Assembly: GCA_021736645.1 (NCBI GenBank)
Contig: JAIPFM010000180.1
Span: 1 to 54,497 of the forward strand
Source: Phycisphaerae bacterium
Lineage (GTDB): Bacteria; Planctomycetota; Phycisphaerae; Sedimentisphaerales; Anaerobacaceae
Length of the DNA stretch: 54,497 bases
Direction: 5' to 3'
The notes beneath the pieces are model-generated. The model had not been told where the DNA came from. It did not search any database and was given only the letters and a program-made list of their open reading frames with translations. The translations under genes and the position numbers were made by a program. Shown here piece by piece: positions 27,062 through 35,654 of this stretch. Each line of letters starts with the position of its first letter. Positions within the stretch are counted from its first letter, which is position 1.

Positions 27062-28684
27062 CTATGCCGCTTTTTGGGGTGCCGGTTTGATGGGCTTGAC
27101 AGGCTTGTCGGAGCCCTGGGCCTGTCTTTGGGCGCTGTAGAGCAACAGGTGTTCGCAGGGAAGGTGTTCTGTAAAGGGGACTGAGCCGTACCATCTGCGG
27201 CGCTGGATCCATTGGGCGATTTCCATGGGGCCGATCGGGGCTGTGATCAGGCCATCCAGTGTCAGGGTCTGGTGGGTGAGCCGTGTGGTGTGGATGGGCA
27301 GACTGTTGATGGAGAGCAGGATCTGCTTGCCCTCCACGACGAGGTCGTAGAGGTCCGGTGCCTTGGCAAAGGGGGTGTCTTCGAACAGGACAAATGAACT
27401 GGCCGTAATGGCATCTGCATCGGGGTAGACCTGACCGAGCATGTCCAGTGTCTGGTCCAGGTCACGGGGTGTGCTGGTGGGCAGGCCGAAGATCATCATG
27501 AGCAGGTTGGTGATGCCGACTGTGTGACTGTCGTGCAGGATGCGCTCTATGTGGTCACGTCTGGTGCCTTTGCGTACCAGATTCAGCAGACGCTGAGAGC
27601 CTGTTTCCACACCCCAACTGATCCAGCAGCACCCGGCAGAGGCGGCCAGGGCCAGGGTGTCGCCTGTGAGGTCCGGGGTGGGGCGGGCCATGATTTGAAA
27701 TTTGATGTTGAGCCCGCGTGCCAGCAGGGTTTTTGACAGGGTGATCAGTGTGTCGGTGGGGACATATTGATCGGCCAGATAAAAATGACGACAGCTGTGA
27801 CGTGTCATCAGGACTTCAAGTTCGTCCACGAACTGATCCACGGATTTCTGTCTGTGGCTGGCAAAGGAATGATTGTGTGCACAGAATCGACACCTGGCCC
27901 AGGCACAGTGCCGTGACAGGACCACAGGTAAAACCGGTTCGGGATTGGCATAGTCGGTGAGTCGAAGATCTGTAAAGTCGGGCACCGGCAGTGACGTCAA
28001 TTCTATGTGCCGGGCAGGGGTGACCTGTCTGGTCCCGTGTGAAAAGGACCGCGTGATGAGGCCGGAGACTCCACTGGGTGAGATGCCCTGACACAGTTGC
28101 GCCAGGGCCTGTTCTCCTTCGCCCGGCAGCACCGCATCCACAAACCAGGCATGCTGCATGAGGTCTGTGACATGGACCGCACACAGGGCTGCGCCGCCGA
28201 GCACACAATAGGGACGTTTTCTGCCTGACGTTGTTTCGTGGATGCGGCGGGTCATGGCCAGGGCAAATGCCATCTGGTCCAGGAACATCACAGAAAAACC
28301 CAGGAGGTCAGGTGAGGTGTGCCGGATCTGTTCGAGTGACCTGCCGAGGACCCTTTCCAGGGGGGCAGTCCATTCGCCAGTCTCCAGGTAGTGGAGGGCC
28401 TGTTGATGCAGGCGAGTGACCTGCTGATTGATCGTGGCCCAGATTGTCTGAAATCGGGTGTAGACCAGGGGATCGAAAAACGCCCCGTCCGGGTTGTGCA
28501 CAAAGGTGGTCAGGTCTGAACCTTGCGGCGTGCTCTGGGCAAACAACAACCAGGTGGCAATGTTGAGGTCCAGCACGGTCAGGTCGGCAGGGGCCTGAGC
28601 CCGACTATAGGCCGTCACCGACGCCAGGCCCAGAGGGACATAGGTGGGGCTGGCCGGGGGTGGAAAGATCAGCAGGGTTCGCAT
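27062..28684 (-). CDS. B12-binding radical SAM enzyme
   Basis: 540 residues. The N-terminal 130-200 residues have the Rossmann-like layout of a cobalamin-binding domain, beginning 'MRTLLIFPPPASPTYVPLGL'. The radical SAM core has Cys260, Cys265 and Cys268 in 'SRHCAWARCRFCAH', giving CX4CX2C in place of the usual CX3CX2C. 'SWGVETGSQRLLN' and 'LMMIFGLPT' are typical later core motifs. Such enzymes often methylate unactivated carbons. It lies 17 bp after the SET-domain gene, so the two probably act together. The tail 'KPVKPIKPAPQKAA' is Pro/Lys-rich. The substrate is unknown. Confidence 0.85.
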   Translation of the reverse strand: MRTLLIFPPPASPTYVPLGLASVTAYSRAQAPADLTVLDLNIATWLLFAQSTPQGSDLTTFVHNPDGAFFDPLVYTRFQTIWATINQQVTRLHQQALHYLETGEWTAPLERVLGRSLEQIRHTSPDLLGFSVMFLDQMAFALAMTRRIHETTSGRKRPYCVLGGAALCAVHVTDLMQHAWFVDAVLPGEGEQALAQLCQGISPSGVSGLITRSFSHGTRQVTPARHIELTSLPVPDFTDLRLTDYANPEPVLPVVLSRHCAWARCRFCAHNHSFASHRQKSVDQFVDELEVLMTRHSCRHFYLADQYVPTDTLITLSKTLLARGLNIKFQIMARPTPDLTGDTLALAASAGCCWISWGVETGSQRLLNLVRKGTRRDHIERILHDSHTVGITNLLMMIFGLPTSTPRDLDQTLDMLGQVYPDADAITASSFVLFEDTPFAKAPDLYDLVVEGKQILLSINSLPIHTTRLTHQTLTLDGLITAPIGPMEIAQWIQRRRWYGSVPFTEHLPCEHLLLYSAQRQAQGSDKPVKPIKPAPQKAA

Positions 28685-28701
28685 AAGACGGAGGCCAAGG
28701 C

Positions 28702-29379
28702 TCAGTGTTCTCGACGAGCCGTTCTAAGGGGCTTGTCCTGATAGTGCGGTGTTTGATGGGTCATCACGTCCCTGAGTTCAATGATCTGCGGGCCGGCATT
28801 GGCCTTGAGCGTGGTCACGGATTTGTACTGTCGCCGGTCCGCCAAATAGCCGGTGACCTGCTCAATCGTATCCGGATCAAGGAGTGACCACAGGGGTTGG
28901 GTGACATGGAGCATCAGGGGCAGGGCATCCTGGACCTTCCGGTCCCATTCAGGGTAACAGGTGTCCAGGTCGTCCGGTCTGATCTGACCACGGCAATTCG
29001 GGCAGGCGCAGGTCAGTGTCATGGGTTCCGTGACGTTGAACAGGCCGTAGTCATCGGTGATTTCGTCTCCCGGTTGGATGTCCTGGATGGCAATTTCAAA
29101 GCCATACCCTGTGCTGAGTGTGTTGCAGTTGCACCGATGATTCACATATTTGGCCAGGTCCCAGCTCACAATGCGTATGCCACGTTCGTCCATGTAGGAG
29201 TATCGCTCTGTCTGATTCTTGAGCAGCTCGCTCATGGCATCAAATTGCTCGGGCGTCACTTCAACATCGAAGGGGTCCTTGGCAAAGGTGATCGTGCCCT
29301 TGGGGATGAAGTCTGTGGCAAATACGCCATAACCGAGAACCGGATCAATGCGTCGGAGCTCTGTGTGCGGATGGATCAT
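28702..29379 (-). CDS. SET-domain protein (probable lysine methyltransferase)
   Basis: 225 residues from the ATG at 29379, which has AAGGA just upstream; the open frame runs 60 codons further but lacks sense there. SET motifs are present: 'LGYGVFATDFIPKGT' (G-x-G), 'YVNHRCNCNT' (NHxCxxN), 'GDEITDDYG' (E-x-x-x-D-Y), then a post-SET zinc cluster 'CACPNCRG'. SET enzymes use S-adenosylmethionine to methylate lysine. The C-terminal 80 residues have no family I know. It precedes a B12 radical SAM gene by 17 bp, a pairing of two methyltransferase types that I have not seen described. Confidence 0.83.
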   Translation of the reverse strand: MIHPHTELRRIDPVLGYGVFATDFIPKGTITFAKDPFDVEVTPEQFDAMSELLKNQTERYSYMDERGIRIVSWDLAKYVNHRCNCNTLSTGYGFEIAIQDIQPGDEITDDYGLFNVTEPMTLTCACPNCRGQIRPDDLDTCYPEWDRKVQDALPLMLHVTQPLWSLLDPDTIEQVTGYLADRRQYKSVTTLKANAGPQIIELRDVMTHQTPHYQDKPLRTARREH

Positions 29380-29603
29380 GGTCCTTACCTCAAAGCATAA
29401 AAAAAGTGCGGGAAGATCTCCCAGGTTTCTACTCTTGCCACACTGTCTTGGTCGGTCTCTGCGAGTGTGCCAAAGGTAACACGGTTTGGTCACAGGCCCG
29501 AGGCCCTGGCACCACAGCCAGGGTCGACAGTGCAAAACGGCATCATTATGGTGTTCCATCGCGAAAGGTCAATCATGGATTTGAAGAAAAGAAAAGATTT
29601 ATG

Positions 29604-29659
29604 GGGTCAGGGGCCAGAGGTCGCGGGTCGGGGACAGGGGTAAGGAAATAGGGAATAGG
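29604..29659. repeat. Heptad tandem repeat, purine-rich
   Basis: Eight consecutive 7-base units: GGGTCAG, GGGCCAG, AGGTCGC, GGGTCGG, GGACAGG, GGTAAGG, AAATAGG, GAATAGG. The period is strict but the sequence drifts along the run. It lies just before the cysM promoter. Confidence 0.7.
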
Positions 29660-29684
29660 GACATCCAGGCTTCATCCTTCGCCC

Positions 29685-29713
29685 TTGCCTGCGTCCTCCT
29701 TTTGTCTTAGAAT
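29685..29713 (+). promoter_or_regulatory. Sigma-70 promoter of cysM
   Basis: TTGCCT (29685-29690), a 17-bp spacer, TAGAAT (29708-29713). AGGAG about ten bases before the ATG at 29759 is the ribosome site. Confidence 0.55.
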
Positions 29714-29758
29714 GCTCTCCTGACATGCGAAACAGGGTCCTTTCAGGAGCGTATCAGT

Positions 29759-30667
29759 ATGAGTATTGTCAAGGCGATCGGGCACACGCCTCTGGTGGAG
29801 TTGAAACAGGTGAATCCGAATCCCAAGGTGAAGGTGTTTGCCAAACTGGAGGGGAATAATCCCGGGGGCTCGATCAAGGATCGTCCGGCCTGGTGTATGA
29901 TTCGCAACGCTGTGGAGTCCGGCGCATTGACCCGAGACAAGACCATTCTGGAGCCCACGAGCGGCAATACCGGCATTGCCCTGGCCATGATCGGGGCGTC
30001 TGAAGGATTTCGTGTGAAGTTGACACTGCCTGGTTGTGTGAGTACGGAACGTCGACATGTGCTGGAGGCCTATGGCGCGGAGGTGGAGATCACGCCGTAT
30101 CAAGAGGGCACGGACGGGGCCATTCGCCGGGCCCATGAGATCCTGGCGGCATCGCCGGACCAGTATTATATGCCAAATCAATTTGCCAATCCCCACAACT
30201 GGCTCGCCCACTATGAAACCACCGGCCCGGAGATTTATGAACAGACCCAGGGGCAGCTGGGTGTATTCGTTGCGGGTATGGGTACGACAGGGACACTGAT
30301 GGGGGTGTCACGGTTTCTCAAGACGCAGTCACCTGCCATACGCGTGGTGGGCGTCGAACCCATCAAAGGTCATACGATCCAGGGACTCAAGAACATGACG
30401 GAGTCCATTGTGCCGCCCATTTATGACCGCGAGAGGCTGGATGATGTGCTGGTTGTTCTCGATGATGAGGCCTTCCAGATGACGCGTAGACTGGCTGAGC
30501 AGGAGGGGATTTTTGCCGGCATTTCAAGCGGCGCTGCAGTGGCCGGGGCGGTGAGGGTGGCACAGACCATGGACCGCGGTGTGGTGGTGACCATTATCTG
30601 TGACCGCGGTGACCGATATCTCAGTACCAACCTGTTCAGGTCAACCTGCGCCAAATGCCCACCGTAG
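29759..30667 (+). CDS. cysM: Cysteine synthase, CysM type
   Basis: 302 residues, a fold-type II PLP enzyme. The Schiff-base lysine is Lys40 in 'GGSIKDRPA', the substrate-binding loop is 'PTSGNTGIA', and the phosphate-binding loop is 'GMGTTGTLMG'. 'SIKDRPA' together with the end 'RYLSTNLF' points to CysM (O-acetylserine sulfhydrylase B) and away from CysK. It makes cysteine from O-acetylserine and sulfide or thiosulfate in the cytoplasm. It is a single gene on the plus strand, flanked by minus-strand genes, with its own promoter. The C-terminal 'CAKCPP' is an uncommon Cys pair. Confidence 0.9.
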   Translation: MSIVKAIGHTPLVELKQVNPNPKVKVFAKLEGNNPGGSIKDRPAWCMIRNAVESGALTRDKTILEPTSGNTGIALAMIGASEGFRVKLTLPGCVSTERRHVLEAYGAEVEITPYQEGTDGAIRRAHEILAASPDQYYMPNQFANPHNWLAHYETTGPEIYEQTQGQLGVFVAGMGTTGTLMGVSRFLKTQSPAIRVVGVEPIKGHTIQGLKNMTESIVPPIYDRERLDDVLVVLDDEAFQMTRRLAEQEGIFAGISSGAAVAGAVRVAQTMDRGVVVTIICDRGDRYLSTNLFRSTCAKCPP

Positions 30668-30722
30668 TATTAGTGGCTAGAAAAAGAGGGCTTCTAGCCA
30701 ACTGTGATCCGTGATCTTTTTT

Positions 30723-31664
30723 TTATCTGATCCGGTCTGTCTTGATGGGCGTGCCGATCGGCGGGGTCACTGGCAGTGTGACTGGCTTGCCTTCGAGGAG
30801 TTCGGTGAGGGCGTTGGCCGCGTACCCGATGACCTTGCCATCTTTGGGCTTGGGCAGGCTGTTGTCAAAGGCGCCCGTGTAAGCGATTTTTCCATCCTTG
30901 TCCACGATGATGATTTGAGGGGTGGCTTTGGCATAGTAGAGCCTGGCAATTTGGCCTGAGGCATCATTGATCACGGGGTGCTCTATGCTTGATTGTGTGA
31001 CAAAATTCAGGATGGCTGTGGGATTGGTGGGAGGGGTGCTGCATACGCCAAGCCAGACCACGTCTTTTTGATAGCTGTATTGTTTGGCCAGTGCCGGGAG
31101 TTTATTCTTTTGATAAGCGAATTTTGTGTACTGGCATTCAGGATTGAGCCATTCCAGAACCACGATCTTGCCTTTGTAATCACTAAAGTTGATGTCTTGG
31201 CCTGTGAAGCTCTTGGCTGTGAATGACGGAGCCTGGGTATTGACTCGGTTTTCCGCTTGATTGCGTTTGGCCATGGTGTTCATGGCAGTGGCCATTCGCT
31301 GAACCCGCTGCTGGAGTGCATTAATCCGGCTGTCATAGTCAGATTCCTTGGCCTTGATCAACTGTGTGACTTTTTCAAGGGTCTTCTCGGCCTTTTCCTG
31401 GGTCGCAAGATCCTGGAGATCCTTGAGCTCCGTGATCAAGGCCTTTTGCTCGGCCTTCAGGCGCATGATCTGGGTATTCAGTTCAGCGATTTGGCGCTGG
31501 GCATTCACCCTTGCTTCGCCCGGAGAGGCGGCCCGGTCGCGCAGGGTTTCCGTGCGACGATCGCTCCTGAGTCCGGGTGCGGCACCTGGCCGAGCCTGCG
31601 TCCAGGCGGTTTGGTTGATCAAGATGGCAGTCAGCAGTGCGTATAGGGCTATTTTATGAGACAT
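30723..31664 (-). CDS. Secreted coiled-coil/redoxin fusion protein
   Basis: 313 residues from the ATG at 31664, preceded by AGGAG; the longer frame adds nine residues before the signal peptide 'IALYALLTAILINQTAWT'. Residues about 50-140 form a coiled coil ('QIAELNTQIMRLKAEQKALI'). Residues about 150-300 are AhpC/TSA-like (redoxin): 'APSFTAKSFTGQDINFSDYK', 'VVLEWLNPECQYTKF'. Only one cysteine stands at the active site (NPEC), so the usual CxxC is absent and a thiol-peroxidase or structural role fits better than disulfide exchange. Its C-terminal part matches planctomycete secreted redoxins that end with a Pro-rich tail. Confidence 0.8.
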   Translation of the reverse strand: MSHKIALYALLTAILINQTAWTQARPGAAPGLRSDRRTETLRDRAASPGEARVNAQRQIAELNTQIMRLKAEQKALITELKDLQDLATQEKAEKTLEKVTQLIKAKESDYDSRINALQQRVQRMATAMNTMAKRNQAENRVNTQAPSFTAKSFTGQDINFSDYKGKIVVLEWLNPECQYTKFAYQKNKLPALAKQYSYQKDVVWLGVCSTPPTNPTAILNFVTQSSIEHPVINDASGQIARLYYAKATPQIIIVDKDGKIAYTGAFDNSLPKPKDGKVIGYAANALTELLEGKPVTLPVTPPIGTPIKTDRIR

Positions 31665-31800
31665 GATCCGTTTCTCCTGTCTGAATATCAATATATAATG
31701 GTTCCGTAGCGTATATCGGCGTTTGCCACATCCCTATCTACTGACCCTTGGAAAAAAAGTTCATAAAACGCTGTCATCGCTCAGCTTTCAGCCATCGGTG

Positions 31801-32595
31801 TCACTGATCAAGGGCCTCTCGAACCTCCTGAATGAACTGTCCGATGGCTTTCAGCATGTCCGGTTTGTTGTCCAGGTGGGTCTCGATCAGGCCGACGAGT
31901 TTGGAGCCGATTATGACGCCGTCTGCACCGGCCAGGGCAATGGCTCTGGCATGTTCTGAAGAACTGACGCCGAATCCGACGCACACGGGCAGGTCTGTGA
32001 TGGCCTTGATTTCCTGCACCAGGCCTGCCACAGAACCGGAGACCTGATCTCGGGTGCCGGTCACGCCCAGCAGGGAGACCGTGTAGATGAATCCTGTGGT
32101 CTTGTCTGCAACCTGCTGTTTTCGCTGGAGAGAGGTGATGGGTGTGACCATAAAGACCGTGTCCATGCCCACCTGTTTGGTGATGGGCAGGATCTCATCG
32201 GCATCGTCAATGCTCAGGTCTGCGATGAGTACACTGTTGACGCCGACCTTGGCAGCGTCCTGGTAAAAGGCGTCCACACCATAGTGCCAGATCAGGTTGT
32301 AATACATGAGCAGGCCAATGGGGATGTCTTTGTAGGCCTTGATGCGCTGGATCAGCTCAAAGGCCTTGTGACAGTTCATACCCTGATTCAATGCGCGGAT
32401 ATCCGCTTTCTGGATGGTGGGACCATCTGCAATGGGGTCGCTGAAGGGGATGCCCAGTTCGAGGATGTCTGCGCCGGAGTCAATGGCCGTCTTGATGATG
32501 TCATAAGATGTGTCCATGTCAGGGTCGCCCAGGACGAAAAAGGGGATCAGGGCTGTTTTGCCTTTATGGGCAAATATATCTTTGTATGTTTTCAT
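31801..32595 (-). CDS. trpA: Tryptophan synthase alpha chain
   Basis: 264 residues. The catalytic Glu and Asp lie in 'LELGIPFSDPIADGP', and the phosphate-binding region is 'VGFGVSSSEHA'. It cleaves indole-3-glycerol phosphate to indole, which is passed to TrpB. It is the last gene of trpEGDFBA. The bases directly upstream of the ATG are a heptad repeat (32600-32648), and on the coding strand they read AGAAACC repeated, so there is no Shine-Dalgarno. Translation may rely on an unstructured A-rich leader or on coupling. A heptad-like stretch, TCAGCTT TCAGCCA, follows the stop at about 31780. Confidence 0.95.
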   Translation of the reverse strand: MKTYKDIFAHKGKTALIPFFVLGDPDMDTSYDIIKTAIDSGADILELGIPFSDPIADGPTIQKADIRALNQGMNCHKAFELIQRIKAYKDIPIGLLMYYNLIWHYGVDAFYQDAAKVGVNSVLIADLSIDDADEILPITKQVGMDTVFMVTPITSLQRKQQVADKTTGFIYTVSLLGVTGTRDQVSGSVAGLVQEIKAITDLPVCVGFGVSSSEHARAIALAGADGVIIGSKLVGLIETHLDNKPDMLKAIGQFIQEVREALDQ

Positions 32596-32599
32596 GATT

Positions 32600-32648
32600 T
32601 GGTTTCTGGTTTCTGGTTTCTGGTTTCTGGTTGTTGGTTTCTGGTCTC
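32600..32648. repeat. Heptad tandem repeat, TGGTTTC type, at the trpA start
   Basis: Seven units in exact phase: TGGTTTC four times, TGGTTGT, TGGTTTC, TGGTCTC. It fills nearly all of the 65-bp trpB-trpA gap and occupies the place of the trpA ribosome site. Confidence 0.9.
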
Positions 32649-32660
32649 ATCCCTCGGCCC

Positions 32661-33842
32661 TCAAAGGACGCTGTCCGGGCGATACTGAATGAAGGAATCC
32701 ACGTCCTTGTCTCCCCGTCCACTCAGGTTGATGATGACCACGTCGTCCGGTTTGAATTGGCCGGCCTGTGTCAGAATCCAGGCCACGGCATGCGCACTTT
32801 CAAAGGCCGGGAAGATCCCTTCTTTGCGCGTCAGCAGCAGGAACGTATCCAGGACCTCGTCATCCGTGGCCCCCACATAGTCCGCCCTGCCGGTCTCCTT
32901 GAGGTGGCTGTGTTCCGGTCCAATGCCCGGATAGTCCAGGCCAGCGCTGATGGAGTGAGATTCAATGATCTGTCCGTCCTTGTCCTGAAGCACATAGGAG
33001 CGGGCCCCGTGCAGCACACCCACGCTGCCCCTCTGCAGGGTGGCGGCATGTTTGCCAGTGTCCAGGCCATAGCCCGCGGCTTCCACACCGACCAGTCGCA
33101 CGCCTTCATCCTGGATGAAGTGGGCAAAGGTACCAATCGCATTGCTGCCCCCCCCCACACAGGCGGTCACCAGGGTGGGCAGTTTTCCGCACTGGTCAAG
33201 GCACTGCTGTCTGGCTTCCAGGCTGATCACCTCCTGGAAATGCTTGACAATCGCGGGGTAGGGATGGGGCCCGGCTGCTGTACCGAACAGATAAAACGTG
33301 TCGTCTACATGGGCTGTCCAGTATCGCAGGGCGTCGTTGATGGCGTCCTTGAGTGTGCCGCTGGCCCCCTCAACAGGGATCACTTCGGCGCCCATGAGCT
33401 TCATTTTCTGGACATTGGGCATCTGGCGTTCAATGTCCGTGGTGCCCATGAAGATCTTGACTTCCATGCCCATCATGGCGCCGATCGTGGCTGTGGCCAG
33501 TCCGTGCTGGCCTGCGCCCGTTTCTGCGATGAGTTTTTTCTTGCCCATGTATTTGGCCAGCAGGCCCTGGCCCAGGCCATTGTTGAGCTTGTGAGCACCG
33601 CCGTGCATGAGGTCTTCACGTTTGAGATACACGTGGCAGCCCACAATGTCACTCAGGGCCGGGCTTCGATACAACGGTGTGGGCCGGCCAGCATAGTCGC
33701 GTGACAGCAGCGCCAGTTCGGCCGTGAACTGTGCGTCGTCTTTATAGCGGTCAAAGGCCGCCTCCAATGCCTCAAGCACAGGAATCAATACCTCGGGTAC
33801 GTAAAACCCGCCAAAGTCACCATATCGTCCTCTATGTTTCAT
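32661..33842 (-). CDS. trpB: Tryptophan synthase beta chain
   Basis: 393 residues. The PLP lysine is in 'GAHKLN' within 'KREDLMHGGAHKLNNGLGQG', and the phosphate loop is 'GGGSNAIG'. It joins indole and serine to make tryptophan in an alpha2-beta2 complex with TrpA. It starts MKHRGRYGDFGG, as in other TrpB1 enzymes. The start ATG (33842) is preceded by a heptad run at 33851-33906 and has only a weak GGTGA. Length and motifs are normal. Confidence 0.96.
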   Translation of the reverse strand: MKHRGRYGDFGGFYVPEVLIPVLEALEAAFDRYKDDAQFTAELALLSRDYAGRPTPLYRSPALSDIVGCHVYLKREDLMHGGAHKLNNGLGQGLLAKYMGKKKLIAETGAGQHGLATATIGAMMGMEVKIFMGTTDIERQMPNVQKMKLMGAEVIPVEGASGTLKDAINDALRYWTAHVDDTFYLFGTAAGPHPYPAIVKHFQEVISLEARQQCLDQCGKLPTLVTACVGGGSNAIGTFAHFIQDEGVRLVGVEAAGYGLDTGKHAATLQRGSVGVLHGARSYVLQDKDGQIIESHSISAGLDYPGIGPEHSHLKETGRADYVGATDDEVLDTFLLLTRKEGIFPAFESAHAVAWILTQAGQFKPDDVVIINLSGRGDKDVDSFIQYRPDSVL

Positions 33843-33850
33843 GTTTCACC

Positions 33851-33906
33851 AGTTTTTAGTTTCTAGTTTCTAGTTTTTGGTTTTAGGTTTTCAGCCTTCA
33901 GGTCCC
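33851..33906. repeat. Heptad tandem repeat joining two sequence types
   Basis: Eight units in unbroken phase: AGTTTTT, AGTTTCT, AGTTTCT, AGTTTTT, GGTTTTA, GGTTTTC, AGCCTTC, AGGTCCC. It lies in the 130-bp trpF-trpB gap. It is informative because the GGTT type grades into the AGCCTTC type seen at 16479, linking loci that look unrelated. Confidence 0.85.
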
Positions 33907-33972
33907 CCAGGGATCTGGTCTGGCCATCTCCAGGTGGACCTGGCGGGATTTCTTCCCTCAGCCCTTGTTTTA

Positions 33973-34593
33973 TCATCTTCGCACATGTTGAATTGCATCA
34001 AAAAAGGCCCGCATCTTTTTGTGACACTTCTTGCCAGGTTCACTTTCAATGCCGCTGCAGATGTCCAGGGCATACATGCCTTGTTCCGCCGCTTCCCTGG
34101 CATTCTCCGGTGTAATGCCGCCCGCCAGGAAGATACGCTGACCACTGTAGGTCAGCAGGCCCCAGTCAAAGGTCTGGCCTGTACCGCCATAGCGTTCTTG
34201 TTGGAATGCATCCAGCAGGATTGCATCTGTGGCGTATTGGGAGGCACGCTCAATGTCTTCTCGCGTTTTAATGCGTACCGCCTTCATGATGTTGGGCCCG
34301 TCTGTCTTGAATTGTTCGCAGAATTCCGGTGACTCATCGCCGTGGAGTTGAATCCAGTCCAGGTCACATTCCCTGGCTGCCTCTCGAATAGTGCCGGGCT
34401 CTGCATTCACAAAGACGCCGGCCAGAGACACAATGGCAGGTATCTTGTAGACCAGATTGGCGGCCTGCTCGATCGTGACATAGCGGGGACTCTTCTCGTA
34501 GAAGTTGAAACCCAGGATGTCTGCGCCCATGTCCACGGCGGCGCGGGCGTCTTCTACATTGGTAATACCGCATACCTTGACTTTTACGATCAT
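33973..34593 (-). CDS. trpF: Phosphoribosylanthranilate isomerase
   Basis: 206 residues, TIM barrel. 'VKVCGITNVEDA' carries the catalytic cysteine, 'IQLHGDE' the substrate loop, and 'LAGGITPENA' the phosphate site. It converts phosphoribosyl-anthranilate to CdRP. It is encoded as a free protein, not fused to TrpC. It follows trpD by 15 bp. The C-terminal 'ALDICSGIESEPGKKCHKKM' is the normal DxSSGVE region, with Cys in place of one Ser. Confidence 0.93.
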   Translation of the reverse strand: MIVKVKVCGITNVEDARAAVDMGADILGFNFYEKSPRYVTIEQAANLVYKIPAIVSLAGVFVNAEPGTIREAARECDLDWIQLHGDESPEFCEQFKTDGPNIMKAVRIKTREDIERASQYATDAILLDAFQQERYGGTGQTFDWGLLTYSGQRIFLAGGITPENAREAAEQGMYALDICSGIESEPGKKCHKKMRAFFDAIQHVRR

Positions 34594-34608
34594 GACTGGA
34601 TTCCTGTT

Positions 34609-35628
34609 TTATTGATTAGATAGTGTAACCAGTTGATTCAAGGCCTGCAGGGCCTTGCCTTCATCCACCGAGGCCTGCGCCAGAGTCAATCCCTGTTCAA
34701 AGGTGTCAGCCAGGCCGGCAATCATGATACCGGCTGACGCATTGAGTGTGATGATGTCATACTTCGGGCCCTTGTCGCGGCCTTCAAAGATGGCACGCAG
34801 TACATCGGCATTACTGGCTGCATCTGAGGCACTGATCGCGTCCTTGGTCGCCGGGGCAATGCCGAGTTTCTTGGGTGATATTATGTGTTCACAGACTTGG
34901 TTGTTCTTCAAAGTCATAATTCGGGTGGGGCCGAGTGTACTTATTTCATCCAGGCCATTGCTGTGTACCACCATGGCCGTGGTGGATCCCAGCAGCTGGA
35001 GTGCTGTGATCATGGTTTCCATCAAGGATTCATCGGCGACACCCAGGATTTGCGCCTGGACTCCGGCGGGATTGGCCAGGGGGCCCAGGATGTTAAACAC
35101 GGTTCTAAATCCCAGGGCCTTTCGGATGGGCTGCACGTATTTCATGGCCGGATGGAACATGGGTGCAAACATGAATCCTACCCCTGCCTGATCAATGCAC
35201 TGGGCAATCACATCGGGAGATGCATCGATCTTGACACCCAGGGCTTCCAGCACATCGGCAGACCCGCATCCGCTGGTAATGCCTCGATTGCCGTGTTTGG
35301 CCACGTGCGCGCCTGCACCGGCTGCCACGATCGCTGCAGCGGTCGACACATTACAGGTCTTGACAGATCCTCCGCCTGTACCGCACGTGTCTATGCAGCT
35401 GTCACTTCTTGGCGTGACCTTGACTGCGTGACTGCGCAGTGACCCGGCCAGGCCTGCAATTTCTTCGGGCGTGGGGATCTTGATGCGCATGGCCGTTAAA
35501 AAGGCGGCGATCTGGGCTTCAGGGATGTCGCCTGAAAACACCGCATCCAGCAGGTCGCCAGCCTGAGCCTGCGTCAGGTCCTGACCTGCGATCAAGAGAT
35601 TTAGATAGTCTGCAAACGTCTTGTGCAT
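34609..35628 (-). CDS. trpD: Anthranilate phosphoribosyltransferase
   Basis: 339 residues. The glycine-rich PRPP loop 'DTCGTGG' and the 'KHGNRGITS' anthranilate site are intact. It moves a phosphoribosyl group from PRPP to anthranilate. It is separate from TrpG. AAGGAG lies eight bases before the ATG. Order in the operon is trpE-G-D-F-B-A; trpC, which makes indole-glycerol phosphate, is missing here and must lie elsewhere. Confidence 0.95.
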   Translation of the reverse strand: MHKTFADYLNLLIAGQDLTQAQAGDLLDAVFSGDIPEAQIAAFLTAMRIKIPTPEEIAGLAGSLRSHAVKVTPRSDSCIDTCGTGGGSVKTCNVSTAAAIVAAGAGAHVAKHGNRGITSGCGSADVLEALGVKIDASPDVIAQCIDQAGVGFMFAPMFHPAMKYVQPIRKALGFRTVFNILGPLANPAGVQAQILGVADESLMETMITALQLLGSTTAMVVHSNGLDEISTLGPTRIMTLKNNQVCEHIISPKKLGIAPATKDAISASDAASNADVLRAIFEGRDKGPKYDIITLNASAGIMIAGLADTFEQGLTLAQASVDEGKALQALNQLVTLSNQ

Positions 35629-35654
35629 GGCACTCTCCTTGTTTTGACCTGAAT

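Larger units (their letters stand above)
29380..29758. other. 379-bp divergent gap with hairpin and heptads
   Basis: Holds a perfect hairpin CCCTGGC-ACCACA-GCCAGGG at 29504-29523, a purine-rich heptad run at 29604-29659 and the cysM promoter. No gene is convincing within it. Confidence 0.5.

Noticed and set aside
1307..33906. Heptad repeats as CRISPR arrays
   Set aside because: Units are 7 bp and contiguous without spacers, and no cas genes are present.
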